Part shown: positions 29,106 to 38,314 of the stretch, in pieces
Layout of the letters: each line of letters begins with the position of its first letter
Position numbering within the stretch: position 1 is the first letter of the stretch
From: Myxococcales bacterium
Lineage (GTDB): Bacteria > Myxococcota_A > Polyangia > Polyangiales > Polyangiaceae
Direction: 5' to 3'
Assembly: GCA_004193285.1 (NCBI GenBank)
Contig: SECP01000007.1
Coordinates: forward strand, 143,907-207,906
Length of the DNA stretch: 64,000 nt
Made by a program: the position numbers and the translations under genes
Notes under the pieces: generated by a model
Database searches by the model: none
The model's input: the letters and a program-made list of their open reading frames with translations, nothing else
What the model was told of the DNA's origin: nothing

Positions 29106-30496
29106 TGCGCCGGGCGCCCGCGGTCGCCGAGCCTTGCCCCTCGGACGAGGAGCTGCTGGCCTGGGTTTGCGGCGCCCTGACCGGTCCCGCGCTTTCGCGC
29201 GTGATCGCCCACAGTGAGGCGTGCGCGGCTTGCGCGCTGGTCGTGGCCGAGGCCGGGCTCGTGCTCGGTGAAACGGAGCCGCACCCGGCGTCCCGCGTCG
29301 GGGCTCGCCCGAGCGCGGTGTTCGCGCCGGGGCAGCTCGTCGCTTCGCGCTACGTCATCGAGCGACGACTAGGTAGAGGCGGCATGGGCGAGGTGTACGT
29401 GGCGCTCGATCAGGAGCTGCACGAGCGAGTCGCGCTGAAGACGGTCGCGACCGCGCTCGCCGCCGACGCCCGCGCGGTCGAGCGCCTCAAGCTGGAGCTC
29501 CGCTTGGCGCGAAGTGTTGCGAGCCCCCATGTCTGCCGAGTGTTCGAGCTCGGGAGGCACGAGCTGGAGGACGCTTCCTGGCAGTGGTTTTTCACCTTGC
29601 AGCTCATCGAAGGCGCATCGCTGCGGCATCGCCTGCTGCGCGGTGGGTCGCCGCCCTTGGCCCAGGCGCTCGGGTGGGCTCACGAGCTCGCGGTCGGGCT
29701 CGCCGCGATCCACGAGCAGAGCGTGATTCACCGCGACATCAAGCCGGAGAACGTCATGCTGACCTCGGCGGAAGGGCCCGCGGCTGCGCTTTGGGTCGAT
29801 TTCGGCCTGGCGCGGGTGGACCTGACCGATACCCGGTCGCCCGGCTTGCTGCAGGGTACTCCGGACTACGCCGCACCAGAGCTCCTTGGCGGCGCCATCG
29901 CCTCGCGCGCGTCCGACATTTATGCCTTCGGCGTGCTGCTACACGAGCTCTTCACCGGCGCCTTGCCGTTCCCGCGCCTCGAGTCGTTCCGCGCACCCCC
30001 GAGCCTCCGCGCGCAGCGCGCTTTCGACGCCCCACCGCAGCTTCCGCCGGCGCTCGGCGCCCTCATCCGGCAGTGTTTGGCCAGCGCTCCCGAGGAACGT
30101 CCGGCGAGCGCTCGTGAGGTGGGGGAGCGGCTGCAGGAGGCGATGCAAGAGGACCAATACCTCGTCGCAACGTCGCCGGTGCGAACGCGGCGGCGCTGGC
30201 TCTTCGCCGCCGCGTTCGGCTTGACCTTGCTCGGCGGCGCCGTCGTGCTCCACCGGCGCGTGGAGCAGCCCCCGACCGAATCACGACTGGCCGACAGCGA
30301 GTCCAGCCTTGCTGCGCCGCCGCAGGCACCCGCCACCATCGCGAGCTCGCCCCCGGCCCCCCTGCGTGGAGCCTCGCCCACGCTGCGGGCGGTGCCTCGG
30401 CGCTCGGCGATGGCCGGCTCGCCCGGGGCGCCTAGCGCCTCTGCCTCGGTCCCCGTCTCCCCGCCGAGCGTCACTGATTTCGGCGGTCGTCGCTGA
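29102..30496 (+). CDS. Ser/Thr kinase with N-terminal ZAS-like zinc-binding anti-sigma motif
   Basis: A 464-residue protein in three parts. Residues about 10-60 contain CPSDEELLAWVCGALTG followed by H-S-E-A-C-A-A-C, the H-x3-C-x2-C pattern of zinc-binding anti-sigma domains. A complete kinase domain follows: LGRGGMGEVYVAL, VALKTVA, HRDIKPENVM, VDFGLARVD and GTPDYAAPELLGG. Then come one membrane helix (WLFAAAFGLTLLGGAVVLH) and a short Pro/Ser-rich outer tail. Coupling to the sigma gene suggests that it binds the sigma factor and releases it on an external signal, perhaps by phosphorylation. That mechanism is inferred. Confidence 0.88.
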   Translation: MMRRAPAVAEPCPSDEELLAWVCGALTGPALSRVIAHSEACAACALVVAEAGLVLGETEPHPASRVGARPSAVFAPGQLVASRYVIERRLGRGGMGEVYVALDQELHERVALKTVATALAADARAVERLKLELRLARSVASPHVCRVFELGRHELEDASWQWFFTLQLIEGASLRHRLLRGGSPPLAQALGWAHELAVGLAAIHEQSVIHRDIKPENVMLTSAEGPAAALWVDFGLARVDLTDTRSPGLLQGTPDYAAPELLGGAIASRASDIYAFGVLLHELFTGALPFPRLESFRAPPSLRAQRAFDAPPQLPPALGALIRQCLASAPEERPASAREVGERLQEAMQEDQYLVATSPVRTRRRWLFAAAFGLTLLGGAVVLHRRVEQPPTESRLADSESSLAAPPQAPATIASSPPAPLRGASPTLRAVPRRSAMAGSPGAPSASASVPVSPPSVTDFGGRR

Positions 30497-30611
30497 CGTT
30501 CGTGACGAAGCCGTGCGCGACTCCGATCTCAATCGCTGATTGAACGTCACGATCTCGCCACTGCGCTGTGTGAGCGTGCAGCTGCGTTTCGTCTTCACGA
30601 AAGGAAGCTGC

Positions 30612-32783
30612 ATGAGCATCACGACTCGTCGCGATTTTTTGCGCACGTTCGCCGCCGCCACTGGAGCCGGCATGGGCGCCTCGGTCTTCCCTCCCGCCAT
30701 CCGCAAGGCGCTCGCCATCGGTCCCCGTAGGGGCAAGGGAAGCATCGAGGACGTGGAGCATGTCGTCATCCTGATGCAGGAAAATCGCTCCTTCGACCAC
30801 TACTTTGGCACCCTGAGCGGCGTCCGAGGCTTCGGCGACCGTTTTCCCATCCCCGCGCCAAACGCGCCCGGAATCACGAACAGAACCGTTTGGTATCAGC
30901 CCTCCCAGAGCGGCTCGCCGGCGGTGGTCGCGCCCTTTCGGCTCGATACGGAGCAGTCGTTTCAGTACATGCGCGTCGAAGGAACACCGCACTCGTGGCC
31001 CGACTCGCAGGCGGCTTGGGGAGACGGGATCATGGCGGAGTGGCCGCGCCACAAGAACGACCACTCCATGGGCTACTTCACCGATCAGGACATGCCTTTT
31101 CAGTTCGCGCTCGCGGAGGCGTTCACGATTTGCGACGCCTACCACTGCTCGTTCATGGGAAACACCAACCCGAATCGGTTGTTCTTGTGGACCGGAACCA
31201 ACGACCCGTTGCAAAAGAACGGCGGCCCTGGGATCTACAACCAGTACGACAACGTGGACTACGACTCTGCCGGTGGGTACACCTGGCTGACGTACTGCGA
31301 GCGCCTCCAAGCGGCGAGGGTGAGCTGGCAGATTTACCAGAACATGGAGGACAACTTCACGGACAACTCCGTGGCCGGCTTCCGCTCCTTTCGCGCATCC
31401 TACTTCGACGAGCCGGGAGCAAACCCCGAGCTGGCGCAGCGCGGGCTTTCTACACGCGACCTGGATTTGCTCGAGCAAGACGTGCTGGACGGCAAGCTGC
31501 CGGCGGTGAGCTGGATCGTCGCAACCGCGGAAGGCTCGGAGCACCCCGGGCCCTCGAGCCCCGCGCAGGGCGCGGACTACATTTCGCGAGTGCTGGAGGC
31601 GCTCACGGCGGACCCCGAAGTCTGGGCAAAAACCGTCCTTTTCGTCAACTTCGATGAAAACGACGGCTTCTTCGATCACGTGCCGCCCCCCGCCGCGCCA
31701 AGCTACGCGGTTTGGGACGCGGACGAGCGCCGGCGCGTGCTTGCCGGCGCCTCCAGCGTGAGCACCACCGGCGAGTACCACGAGCAGATCCCGTGGGACG
31801 TGCCCGCGGAGCGCGCGGCGCCCCTGCACAAGCCGTACGGGCTCGGGCCGCGCGTGCCGATGTACGTGATCTCTCCTTGGAGCAAAGGCGGCTGGGTCAA
31901 CTCGGAGGTGTTCGACCACACGTCGGTGATTCGCTTTTTGGAGAAGCGCTTCGGCGTCCACGAGCCGAACATCTCCCCCTGGCGCCGTGCGGTGGCGGGC
32001 GACCTCACCTCGGCCTTCAACTTCAGCGATCCGGACGACGTCGCGTTTTACGAAGAGCTGCCGGACACGATCGAGCTCGCGGCGCGCGCGGGCGCGCTGC
32101 CGGGGCGCTCCACCCCGCCCACTCCCGCGCTCCCCGAGCTGCCCGTTCAGGCGTGGGGCATTCGCCCGTCGCGCGCGCTTCCGTACGAGCTCCACGTGCA
32201 CGCCAAAGAACGCGACCGCGAGGGCACCTTGGCGCTCTCGTTTGCCAATACCGGTCGAGCCGGAGCGGTGTTTCATGTCTACGACAAGAAGCACCTGGAC
32301 CGAATCCCGCGTCGCTACACGGTAGGCGCAGCCGACGAGCTGCGAGGCGAGTGGGAAGTGCGCGCGGACGGCGGCGCCTACGACCTGTGGGTGCTCGGGC
32401 CCAACGGCTTCCATCGGCACTTCATGGGTGATCTGTCGCCGGGGCGGCCGCGCGCTCCCGAGCCGGAGATTCACGTGAGCTACGACCTGCGACGCGGGGG
32501 CCTGCGGCTCACCCTGCGCAACCGCGGCGACGTGCCGTGCACCTTCCGGGTGCTGTCGAACGCCTACCATCACCGCTGGGACCCGCTCGTCGTGCGAGTG
32601 GGCGCACGCGACGACCGCGATCATTTCCTCTCCCTACACCACACCGCCAATTGGTACGACTTCACGGTGCGCGTGGCCGGGCTGGAAGCTTATGCACGGC
32701 GCTTCGCGGGGCGCATGGAGACGGGGCGTCATTCGCTGAGCGACCCGGGGCTGGGCGGCCGCGCGCGCGGTCAGCACACCTGA
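30612..32783 (+). CDS. Phosphocholine-specific phospholipase C (Tat-exported)
   Basis: A 723-residue enzyme of the PlcH/PlcN-AcpA phosphoesterase superfamily, which cleaves phosphatidylcholine or sphingomyelin. The twin-arginine signal TTRRDFLRTFAAATG begins the protein. The catalytic domain shows VVILMQENRSFDHYFGT (metal site), the nucleophile-threonine region GNTNPNRLFLWTGT and VNFDENDGFFDHVPPP. The C-terminal 200 residues form two beta-rich domains as in other members (RALPYELHVHAKERDREG). ATG at 30612 follows AAGGA and places the RR motif correctly. It may supply phosphate, choline or lipid, or act in predation. Confidence 0.92.
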   Translation: MSITTRRDFLRTFAAATGAGMGASVFPPAIRKALAIGPRRGKGSIEDVEHVVILMQENRSFDHYFGTLSGVRGFGDRFPIPAPNAPGITNRTVWYQPSQSGSPAVVAPFRLDTEQSFQYMRVEGTPHSWPDSQAAWGDGIMAEWPRHKNDHSMGYFTDQDMPFQFALAEAFTICDAYHCSFMGNTNPNRLFLWTGTNDPLQKNGGPGIYNQYDNVDYDSAGGYTWLTYCERLQAARVSWQIYQNMEDNFTDNSVAGFRSFRASYFDEPGANPELAQRGLSTRDLDLLEQDVLDGKLPAVSWIVATAEGSEHPGPSSPAQGADYISRVLEALTADPEVWAKTVLFVNFDENDGFFDHVPPPAAPSYAVWDADERRRVLAGASSVSTTGEYHEQIPWDVPAERAAPLHKPYGLGPRVPMYVISPWSKGGWVNSEVFDHTSVIRFLEKRFGVHEPNISPWRRAVAGDLTSAFNFSDPDDVAFYEELPDTIELAARAGALPGRSTPPTPALPELPVQAWGIRPSRALPYELHVHAKERDREGTLALSFANTGRAGAVFHVYDKKHLDRIPRRYTVGAADELRGEWEVRADGGAYDLWVLGPNGFHRHFMGDLSPGRPRAPEPEIHVSYDLRRGGLRLTLRNRGDVPCTFRVLSNAYHHRWDPLVVRVGARDDRDHFLSLHHTANWYDFTVRVAGLEAYARRFAGRMETGRHSLSDPGLGGRARGQHT

Positions 32784-32802
32784 GCGGCTTTCTTCATGGG
32801 GG

Positions 32803-32830
32803 CACGCCGGCCTGACTTGCGGCCGGCGTG
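32803..32830 (+). terminator. Hairpin downstream of phospholipase C
   Basis: CACGCCGGCC (32803-32812) and GGCCGGCGTG (32821-32830) are exact reverse complements around an 8-nt loop, 20 bases after the stop codon. The stem is strong but is followed by AGGGGG rather than T residues. Confidence 0.5.
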
Positions 32831-33188
32831 AGGGGGCCGTGCGCTTCGCCTACTAGCCGTCGGGGGAGCGAGCACGGAGCAGAAACGCCCCACGTAGCGC
32901 GCCATGCGCCGTCGGACGTCCGCGCCGTTCAGGAGCTCGAAAACCGGCGCGCGGCGGTGGCGGGCGGGCTCGCGCGCGGTGGTCATGGTCGAGCATTTTC
33001 CGGTGCGGCCTCGAGGTCGCGCTCGCAGCCAGTGCTTTACGACGCTCCGCGCCCGTCGTCGACGCGCCTGCGCCGAGTGCGCGAACTGACCGTCTTCTGA
33101 CATGTGGCAACGCTTCCCTATGAAACGGGCACCGGTCCCACAGATCTCGACGTGAAAGTTTTTGTGATCGATTTCGTGTGAGGGCGCA

Positions 33189-33301
33189 TGAGGGGACAGA
33201 ACAGGTGAGTGCATGTCGGTGCGTCGTGATGGCCGCCTGACTCCCGCTCGCGCGCCCGAAGCCGTGCTTCGGCGCACCCTCGCGCTTTGAATGTCCCCTC
33301 A
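33189..33301 (+). ncRNA. Candidate structured RNA element upstream of the TonB receptor
   Basis: Three nested perfect stems can form. P1 pairs TGAGGGGACA (33189-33198) with TGTCCCCTCA (33292-33301). P2 pairs GGTGCG (33218-33223) with CGCACC (33273-33278). P3 pairs CCGAAGC (33256-33262) with GCTTCGG (33266-33272), directly abutting P2. It matches no riboswitch class I can recognise. It may be a leader element or small RNA, or the outer repeat may be a DNA-binding site. Confidence 0.3.
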
Positions 33302-33522
33302 CGGAACCCTTTGTTGGCACCCATCATCGCCGATGCATCTCCCGCACGCGCCCTCCGACCGGAGCCGTGACGGGGGCGGCTACCGATGAGCCGGTGAACG
33401 CGACGCGGTCGCGAACCCTCGTCTTTTTCCCGAGCGCCGTACCCCGGCGACACGAGCTCGAAGCAACGCGCGGACCGTAGCGTCCGAATCCAAACGCCAG
33501 AAGCACTCAGAAACTCACCCTC

Positions 33523-36500
33523 ATGAAGATCGCTCTCAACTCTCCGTCCGAGTCCTCCCGCTTGCCACGCGCAACGACGCGTACCCATCGCGCGGCGTGG
33601 TCGGCCAAGAGGGGTTTCGACCGGGGATTCGTGGCTCGTTTTGCGGCCCTCATCGCCCTGAGCGGCTGGGCGTCGTTCCCGCTCGACGCCGCCGCGCAAG
33701 AGGAAAATGCCGCACCAAACACCGACGGCGCGAGCGACCCAGCCGCACCTCCGGCCCCGGTAAATGGGCCCGCCGCAGACGGACAAGCACCGGCGGCGGA
33801 GGAAGAAGCGACGGCCCCCGATCCCGGAGCTGCGGAGGAAGAGGCGCCCGCTTTGGAGTCGCAGCCGGCAACTCAGAACGAAGCCACCCCGGACATCGAG
33901 CGAGACAGCATCGTCGTCACCGGCTACCGCAAGAGTCTGAAGGCCGCGCTCAACAAGAAGAAGCGCGCCACCGAGCAGGTGGACGCCATCGTCGCGGAGG
34001 ACATGGCGGAGTTTCCAGACTTGAATCTTGCCGAGTCACTGCAGCGCATGCCCGGCGTCGCGATCGAGCGCTCGGAGGGTGAAGGCGCTCGTATCACCGT
34101 ACGTGGCCTCGGCAGCCGCTACACACGCACGCGCGTCAACGGGATGGACGCGCGCGCGGTGATGCGTAGTAGCACCGGCGTCAATGCTAGCCGCAGCTTC
34201 GACTTCAACCTCTTCGCTTCGGAGCTCTTCAACTCCGTGGTCGTGCACAAGACCGCGACCGCGGAGCTCGGTGAAGGCGCGCTCGGCGCCGTCGTCGACC
34301 TGAACACCGCGCGCGCCTTCGACTACGAGAAGGGCTTCACGGTGCTGGTCGGTGCCCAGGGGGGGTACAACGACCTGAGCAACGCGCTGTTTCCCCGGGT
34401 GACGGGCCTCGTCAGCTATCACGATCCGAAGGGCATCTGGGGCGCGACCGCTTCGATCGCCTATTCGAAGACGCGCCTCGACATGGCCTCCTCGGACACG
34501 GTGCGCTGGGCGAAGTCCCCGTTCCGCTCGGTGAACGGCGTGACGTGCGAAGCGAACCCTGACGACCCGGGCTGCGCTCAAGTCGCGGGCGCCTTCCACC
34601 CCCGCATCCCGCGCTACTCGTATTCGAAGCTCGAAGGCGACCGCATCGGTACGACCGCCGGCATTCAGTTTCGTCCGAACGACAAGCTCGAGATGAAGCT
34701 GGACGCGCTCTACGCCAAGTACGACACGACCCAAAACTTCAACACGCTCGAGGTCTTGTTTCGCGGCAACGAGGGGCTGATGGACCTCTCGGGCATTCGC
34801 ATTCAGCCCCACCCGGATCGGTATGGCGCGACGAACAACACCTTGAGCGCAGCCACCGTGAACAACGCCTGGGTCCGCTCCGAGGCGACGCGGCAAACGT
34901 CCAACAACGACTTCAAGCAGGTGACGCTCTCGGCGGACTGGGACGTGACGGACAAGTTCGTCATTCAGGCGTTGGGCGGTATTTCCCGCTCCGGCTCCAG
35001 CGTCCCGCACGAGACGACGTTGATGTACGACGACCGTGACTACAACGGGTTCTCTTATGACTACTCGAACCCGCGTTTCCCGTCGCTCGTTTACGGCGGC
35101 CCGGACGTGCGGGATCCTGCGAACTTCACCCTGACGGAGCTCCGCGACGCAGTCCGGAAGGTGAACGTCGGCTCGGAGCTCGCGGACTTGGCCTTCCGCT
35201 ACCAGGCTCTGGACCAGGTGCGGGTCACCCTAGGCGGCACCTACAAGGCCGAGCGGCTGTCGTTCGACACCCGGAACCGCAACGGCAGCGCTTGTCGCGC
35301 CGGTCTCGGCTTCAACTGCGACACCGATGGCGACGGCATGGCCGACGTGCTCGGTCCCCAGGCGCGAGGGGACAATTCGAGCCTGTTCAACTATCCGGGC
35401 CAGGTCGGCGGAAACTCCAATACCAGCTGGACTTCCCCATCCTTGGATCCGTGGATCAACGAGCTCGGCTTCTACAACCTGCCGGCCAACGAGGAGCGCA
35501 CCAACGTGCGCCGCATCCAAGAGCGCAGCTACGCCGCTTACCTCCAGGCGGACGGCGAGGTGCCGGTCGGGAAGATGCGCTTGGCGTACAACGCGGGCGC
35601 TCGCTACGTTCAAACCCACCAGAACTCGGCCGGCTACGTCTCCACCGAGTGGGTGGAAATCGACCGCGATCCTTATTCGGACATTCTGCCTTCCGCCAAC
35701 GCCGCGCTCTGGGTGACCGAACGGTTCGTGGCCCGCATCGCCGGCGCCCGCGTGATGGCAAGGCCAGAGCTCAGCGACCTGAGCCCTGGCGCCACCGTCG
35801 ACAGCTTCAACTTCCAGGTCGGCGCCAACAACCCGTACCTCAAGCCGACGCGAGCTTGGGCGGGTGATATCGGCGCCGAATGGTACTTCGCCGACGAGTC
35901 CGTGCTGAGCTTGGCCGGATTCATCAAGAAGATCGACTCCTTCCCGGAGACGCGCTCCGGTACGGGCACCTTCGCCTCCACTGGTTACTCGACGGACGTG
36001 CTGCAGCCGACGTCGCCGGCGGCGATGGCTCCCGAGGGAACCTGCGGCGACCCTGCCGGTTGCTGGGAAATCTCGCGGCTAGTGAATGGACGCGGGGCTA
36101 CGGTGCTTGGCAGCGAGCTCGGCTTCGCGGCTCCGTTCAGCGCCTTCACCAAAACGCTCCCGGTCGTGCTGCGCGACATGGGCGTTACTGGCAACTACAC
36201 GTTCATTCGCTCGAAGTTTCCTTGGGACTTCGTCGGGACGCAAATCGAGGATCGCCTCCTCGGCCTTTCCACGCACGCCGCCAACGCCACGCTCTACTAC
36301 GACGACTCGCGCTTCAGCCTGCGCGGCTCGCTCAACTGGCGCAGCGCGTTCATCAATCAGCCGGACGCGAACCAGACCGGAAACCTCTTCTCGTACGACC
36401 AACCGCCGCCGCGCCTGGACATGTCTTCCAGCTTCAAGATCACCAGGAACGTTCAGGTGACGGCCGAGGCGCTCAACCTCACCAACGCCTACGTGAACAC

Positions 36501-36618
36501 GCTGGTGGACGTGGACGCCAAGCGTCCGCAAGTTTACGGGCGCGTGGGGCGGACCTTCTTCTTGGGGGTGCGCTTCACCCTCGGCCCGAAGCCGAAAGAG
36601 GAGCTCGCAAAGCGTTGA
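33523..36618 (+). CDS. TonB-dependent receptor (Xanthomonas/Caulobacter-type)
   Basis: A 1031-residue outer-membrane gated channel. A long signal peptide ends near PLDAAAQEE and is followed by an acidic Pro/Ala linker (about residues 65-120). Next are the TonB box region (SIVVTGYRKSLKAALNKKK) and a plug domain (AESLQRMPGVAIERSEGEGARITVRGLG, then TRVNGMDARAV). The 22-strand barrel ends with the usual aromatic-rich strand (GRTFFLGVRFTLGPKP). The KKKRATEQVDAIVAED style is typical of the large receptor family in Xanthomonas and Caulobacter that takes up plant carbohydrates and other nutrients. It heads a module with tonB, exbB and two exbD genes; the substrate is unknown. Confidence 0.92.
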   Translation: MKIALNSPSESSRLPRATTRTHRAAWSAKRGFDRGFVARFAALIALSGWASFPLDAAAQEENAAPNTDGASDPAAPPAPVNGPAADGQAPAAEEEATAPDPGAAEEEAPALESQPATQNEATPDIERDSIVVTGYRKSLKAALNKKKRATEQVDAIVAEDMAEFPDLNLAESLQRMPGVAIERSEGEGARITVRGLGSRYTRTRVNGMDARAVMRSSTGVNASRSFDFNLFASELFNSVVVHKTATAELGEGALGAVVDLNTARAFDYEKGFTVLVGAQGGYNDLSNALFPRVTGLVSYHDPKGIWGATASIAYSKTRLDMASSDTVRWAKSPFRSVNGVTCEANPDDPGCAQVAGAFHPRIPRYSYSKLEGDRIGTTAGIQFRPNDKLEMKLDALYAKYDTTQNFNTLEVLFRGNEGLMDLSGIRIQPHPDRYGATNNTLSAATVNNAWVRSEATRQTSNNDFKQVTLSADWDVTDKFVIQALGGISRSGSSVPHETTLMYDDRDYNGFSYDYSNPRFPSLVYGGPDVRDPANFTLTELRDAVRKVNVGSELADLAFRYQALDQVRVTLGGTYKAERLSFDTRNRNGSACRAGLGFNCDTDGDGMADVLGPQARGDNSSLFNYPGQVGGNSNTSWTSPSLDPWINELGFYNLPANEERTNVRRIQERSYAAYLQADGEVPVGKMRLAYNAGARYVQTHQNSAGYVSTEWVEIDRDPYSDILPSANAALWVTERFVARIAGARVMARPELSDLSPGATVDSFNFQVGANNPYLKPTRAWAGDIGAEWYFADESVLSLAGFIKKIDSFPETRSGTGTFASTGYSTDVLQPTSPAAMAPEGTCGDPAGCWEISRLVNGRGATVLGSELGFAAPFSAFTKTLPVVLRDMGVTGNYTFIRSKFPWDFVGTQIEDRLLGLSTHAANATLYYDDSRFSLRGSLNWRSAFINQPDANQTGNLFSYDQPPPRLDMSSSFKITRNVQVTAEALNLTNAYVNTLVDVDAKRPQVYGRVGRTFFLGVRFTLGPKPKEELAKR

Positions 36619-36720
36619 GCCCGAGGACGCTCGTGCTTTGCAGTGCGCGAGCGACCTGCCCGGCACTCCAGCCCTCCTCACGATGCGACAACGCTCGACC
36701 CGTGACTGCAAGCATTGATC

Positions 36721-37440
36721 ATGAGCACACTCACTCAACCCGCGCAGCCTCCTGAGCCCGCCGCGCCGGGGTACGAACAAGAGACTGGCTCCAAAAAGCG
36801 TCTCATTGGCGTCGTCATCGCGGTGCTACTCCACGCCCTGCTGATTTACGGCTTCACCAGTGGGCTCGCGAGCGACATCGTTCAGAAGGTTCAAAGGACG
36901 GTCAACGTCGCTATCGTCCCCGAGACCAAGCCGCCGCCGCCCCCGCCGGAGCCGGTCGAAGAAATCGAGGCCGACAGCCGGCCGCGGCAGACGCAGCAAA
37001 GAGCGCCCACCAAGGCCTTCGTTCCGAAGGCGGAGGTGGAGACGAAGCAAGCTTCGACCGACACGATCTCGGGAGTGACGGACAAGGTCGAGGAGGCAAC
37101 GCCGGCGATCGAGAAGGCCGCACCGGTCGTCCCCGACGCCCCGCCGGCCAAGCCGTCGGCTCCCGTGAAGACCATGGCGCGACTGATGAAGGGGTGCCGT
37201 TTGCCGCAGTACCCGAAGCGCTCGGAGGAAAAGGGAGAAGAAGGCGTAGTCGTCCTCAGGTTTTTGGTCGGTACGGACGGCGCCGTTCAATCTGCCCAGC
37301 TCGTGAGCTCGTCTGGTTTCGAGCGGCTGGACACCGCGGCTCGTGAAGCGTTCATGAAATGCAAGTTCACGCCCGGAACCGTCGATGGCGTGTCGGTCAC
37401 GAGCTGGGTCCGGCAGCCATTCACCTGGCGACTCAAGTGA
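36721..37440 (+). CDS. tonB: TonB family energy transducer
   Basis: A 239-residue inner-membrane-anchored protein. A single N-terminal helix (LIGVVIAVLLHALLIYGF) contains the conserved histidine of TonB. A Pro/Glu-rich periplasmic spanner (PPPPPEPVEEIEA) and a C-terminal TonB domain (VVVLRFLVGTDGAVQSAQLV, then FTPGTVDGVSV and WVRQPFTWRL) follow. It would transmit proton-motive force from ExbB/ExbD to the receptor encoded upstream. ATG at 36721 is preferred over TTG at 36715. There are 102 bp between the receptor stop and this start. Confidence 0.9.
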   Translation: MSTLTQPAQPPEPAAPGYEQETGSKKRLIGVVIAVLLHALLIYGFTSGLASDIVQKVQRTVNVAIVPETKPPPPPPEPVEEIEADSRPRQTQQRAPTKAFVPKAEVETKQASTDTISGVTDKVEEATPAIEKAAPVVPDAPPAKPSAPVKTMARLMKGCRLPQYPKRSEEKGEEGVVVLRFLVGTDGAVQSAQLVSSSGFERLDTAAREAFMKCKFTPGTVDGVSVTSWVRQPFTWRLK

Positions 37441-37476
37441 CCCCGCCAGCTTCAGGGCTTTAGAAGGAAGAGTGAA

Positions 37477-38223
37477 ATGACATCTGGAAGAAGAATCAAC
37501 GTCGTCGCGTGGGCACTCGGTGCCGGATTTCTCGCAACCGAGCCGGCGTGGGCCGCCGAAACGGCTCCGGCCACGAACCCCTACGGCCTTTCCGCGCTGT
37601 GGAGCCAGGGCGACGCGGTTGCCAAGACTACCCTCGTCATCCTCGTCGTGATGTCACTCGGCACTTGGTACATCGGGGTGCTCAAGTTCATCGAGCAGGC
37701 CAAGCTGCTCAAGCAGGGACAAGAAGCCAAGGCGCTGAGCTGGCAGCTGGCCTCGCTCCCGGGCGGCATCAACGAGCTGAAGCAAGAGAGCGCTTTCCGC
37801 TACATCGCGCAGACCGCCGTGGACGCGGCTTCCAAGCACGTCACCGGGCAGCTGCAGAAGATCTCCTTCAGCAACTGGATGGAGATGACGATTCAGCGCT
37901 CCATCAACTTGGTCAACGGTCGATTGCAGGCGGGGCTACCCTTCCTGGCGACGGTCGGCTCCACCGCGCCGTTCGTCGGCCTCTTCGGCACCGTCTGGGG
38001 CATTTATCACGCGCTCACCGCGATCGGAATGTCCGGCCAGGCTTCGATCGACAAGGTAGCCGGGCCGGTTGGCGAAGCGCTCATTATGACCGCGATTGGG
38101 CTCGCCGTCGCGGTGCCGGCCGTGCTCGGTTACAACTGGTTGATGCGACGGAACAAGGTCGCCATGGAGCAGGTCCGGCACTTCAGCGCGGAGCTCCAGA
38201 TGGTGCTCTTGTCGGACCGGTGA
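37477..38223 (+). CDS. exbB: ExbB/TolQ proton channel subunit
   Basis: A 248-residue inner-membrane protein with three helices in the ExbB pattern. An N-terminal cleavable-looking leader (AWALGAGFLATEPAWAAE) precedes the first helix (TLVILVVMSLGTWYIGVLKF). The paired helices carry the family motifs LPFLATVGSTAPFVGLFGTVWGI and ALIMTAIGLAVAVPAVLGYNW. AAGGAAG precedes the ATG. It forms the proton channel with the ExbD proteins encoded next. A signal-like extension is common in ExbB from Gammaproteobacteria such as Xanthomonas. Confidence 0.93.
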   Translation: MTSGRRINVVAWALGAGFLATEPAWAAETAPATNPYGLSALWSQGDAVAKTTLVILVVMSLGTWYIGVLKFIEQAKLLKQGQEAKALSWQLASLPGGINELKQESAFRYIAQTAVDAASKHVTGQLQKISFSNWMEMTIQRSINLVNGRLQAGLPFLATVGSTAPFVGLFGTVWGIYHALTAIGMSGQASIDKVAGPVGEALIMTAIGLAVAVPAVLGYNWLMRRNKVAMEQVRHFSAELQMVLLSDR

Positions 38224-38239
38224 GCTCAGGAGCTCGATC

Positions 38240-38314
38240 ATGAAGAACGAGCACGACGCGCCGCGCCGCACGGGGCCCGCGCGCGTAGAAAGGAGAGCGA
38301 AGCCATGGCGATGA
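38240..38314 (+). CDS. Possible 24-codon leader ORF overlapping the exbD start
   Basis: ATG at 38240 follows AGGAG at 38228-38232 with suitable spacing and opens 24 codons, ending in TGA at 38312-38314, nine bases inside exbD in a different frame. The peptide would be short, basic and hydrophilic (MKNEHDAPRRTGPARVERRA...). It may couple translation between exbB and exbD, or be chance. Confidence 0.25.
   Translation: MKNEHDAPRRTGPARVERRAKPWR

Larger units (their letters stand above)
32784..33522. other. 739-bp intergenic region with structured elements
   Basis: No convincing protein gene is present. Open frames on the minus strand (for example 32771-33277 and 32853-33320) overlap each other, are Arg-rich and lack ribosome-binding sites. 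The region holds a hairpin just after the phospholipase gene (32803-32830), a nested inverted-repeat block (33189-33301), and a leader of about 220 bp before the TonB receptor. Confidence 0.7.

Noticed and set aside
32771..33320. Overlapping minus-strand open frames of 155-168 codons
   Set aside because: They overlap each other in different frames, are rich in Arg and Ala as expected of GC-rich antisense frames, have no ribosome-binding sites and resemble no family.
33312..33330. TTGGCAC...GCC as a second sigma-54 promoter
   Set aside because: The GG and GC elements are not separated by exactly ten bases.
33340..33400. GEMM-like fragment (GGCTACCGATG) before the TonB receptor
   Set aside because: The short string resembles the 3' part of c-di-GMP riboswitches, but the conserved GCAAA-type core and paired helices are missing.
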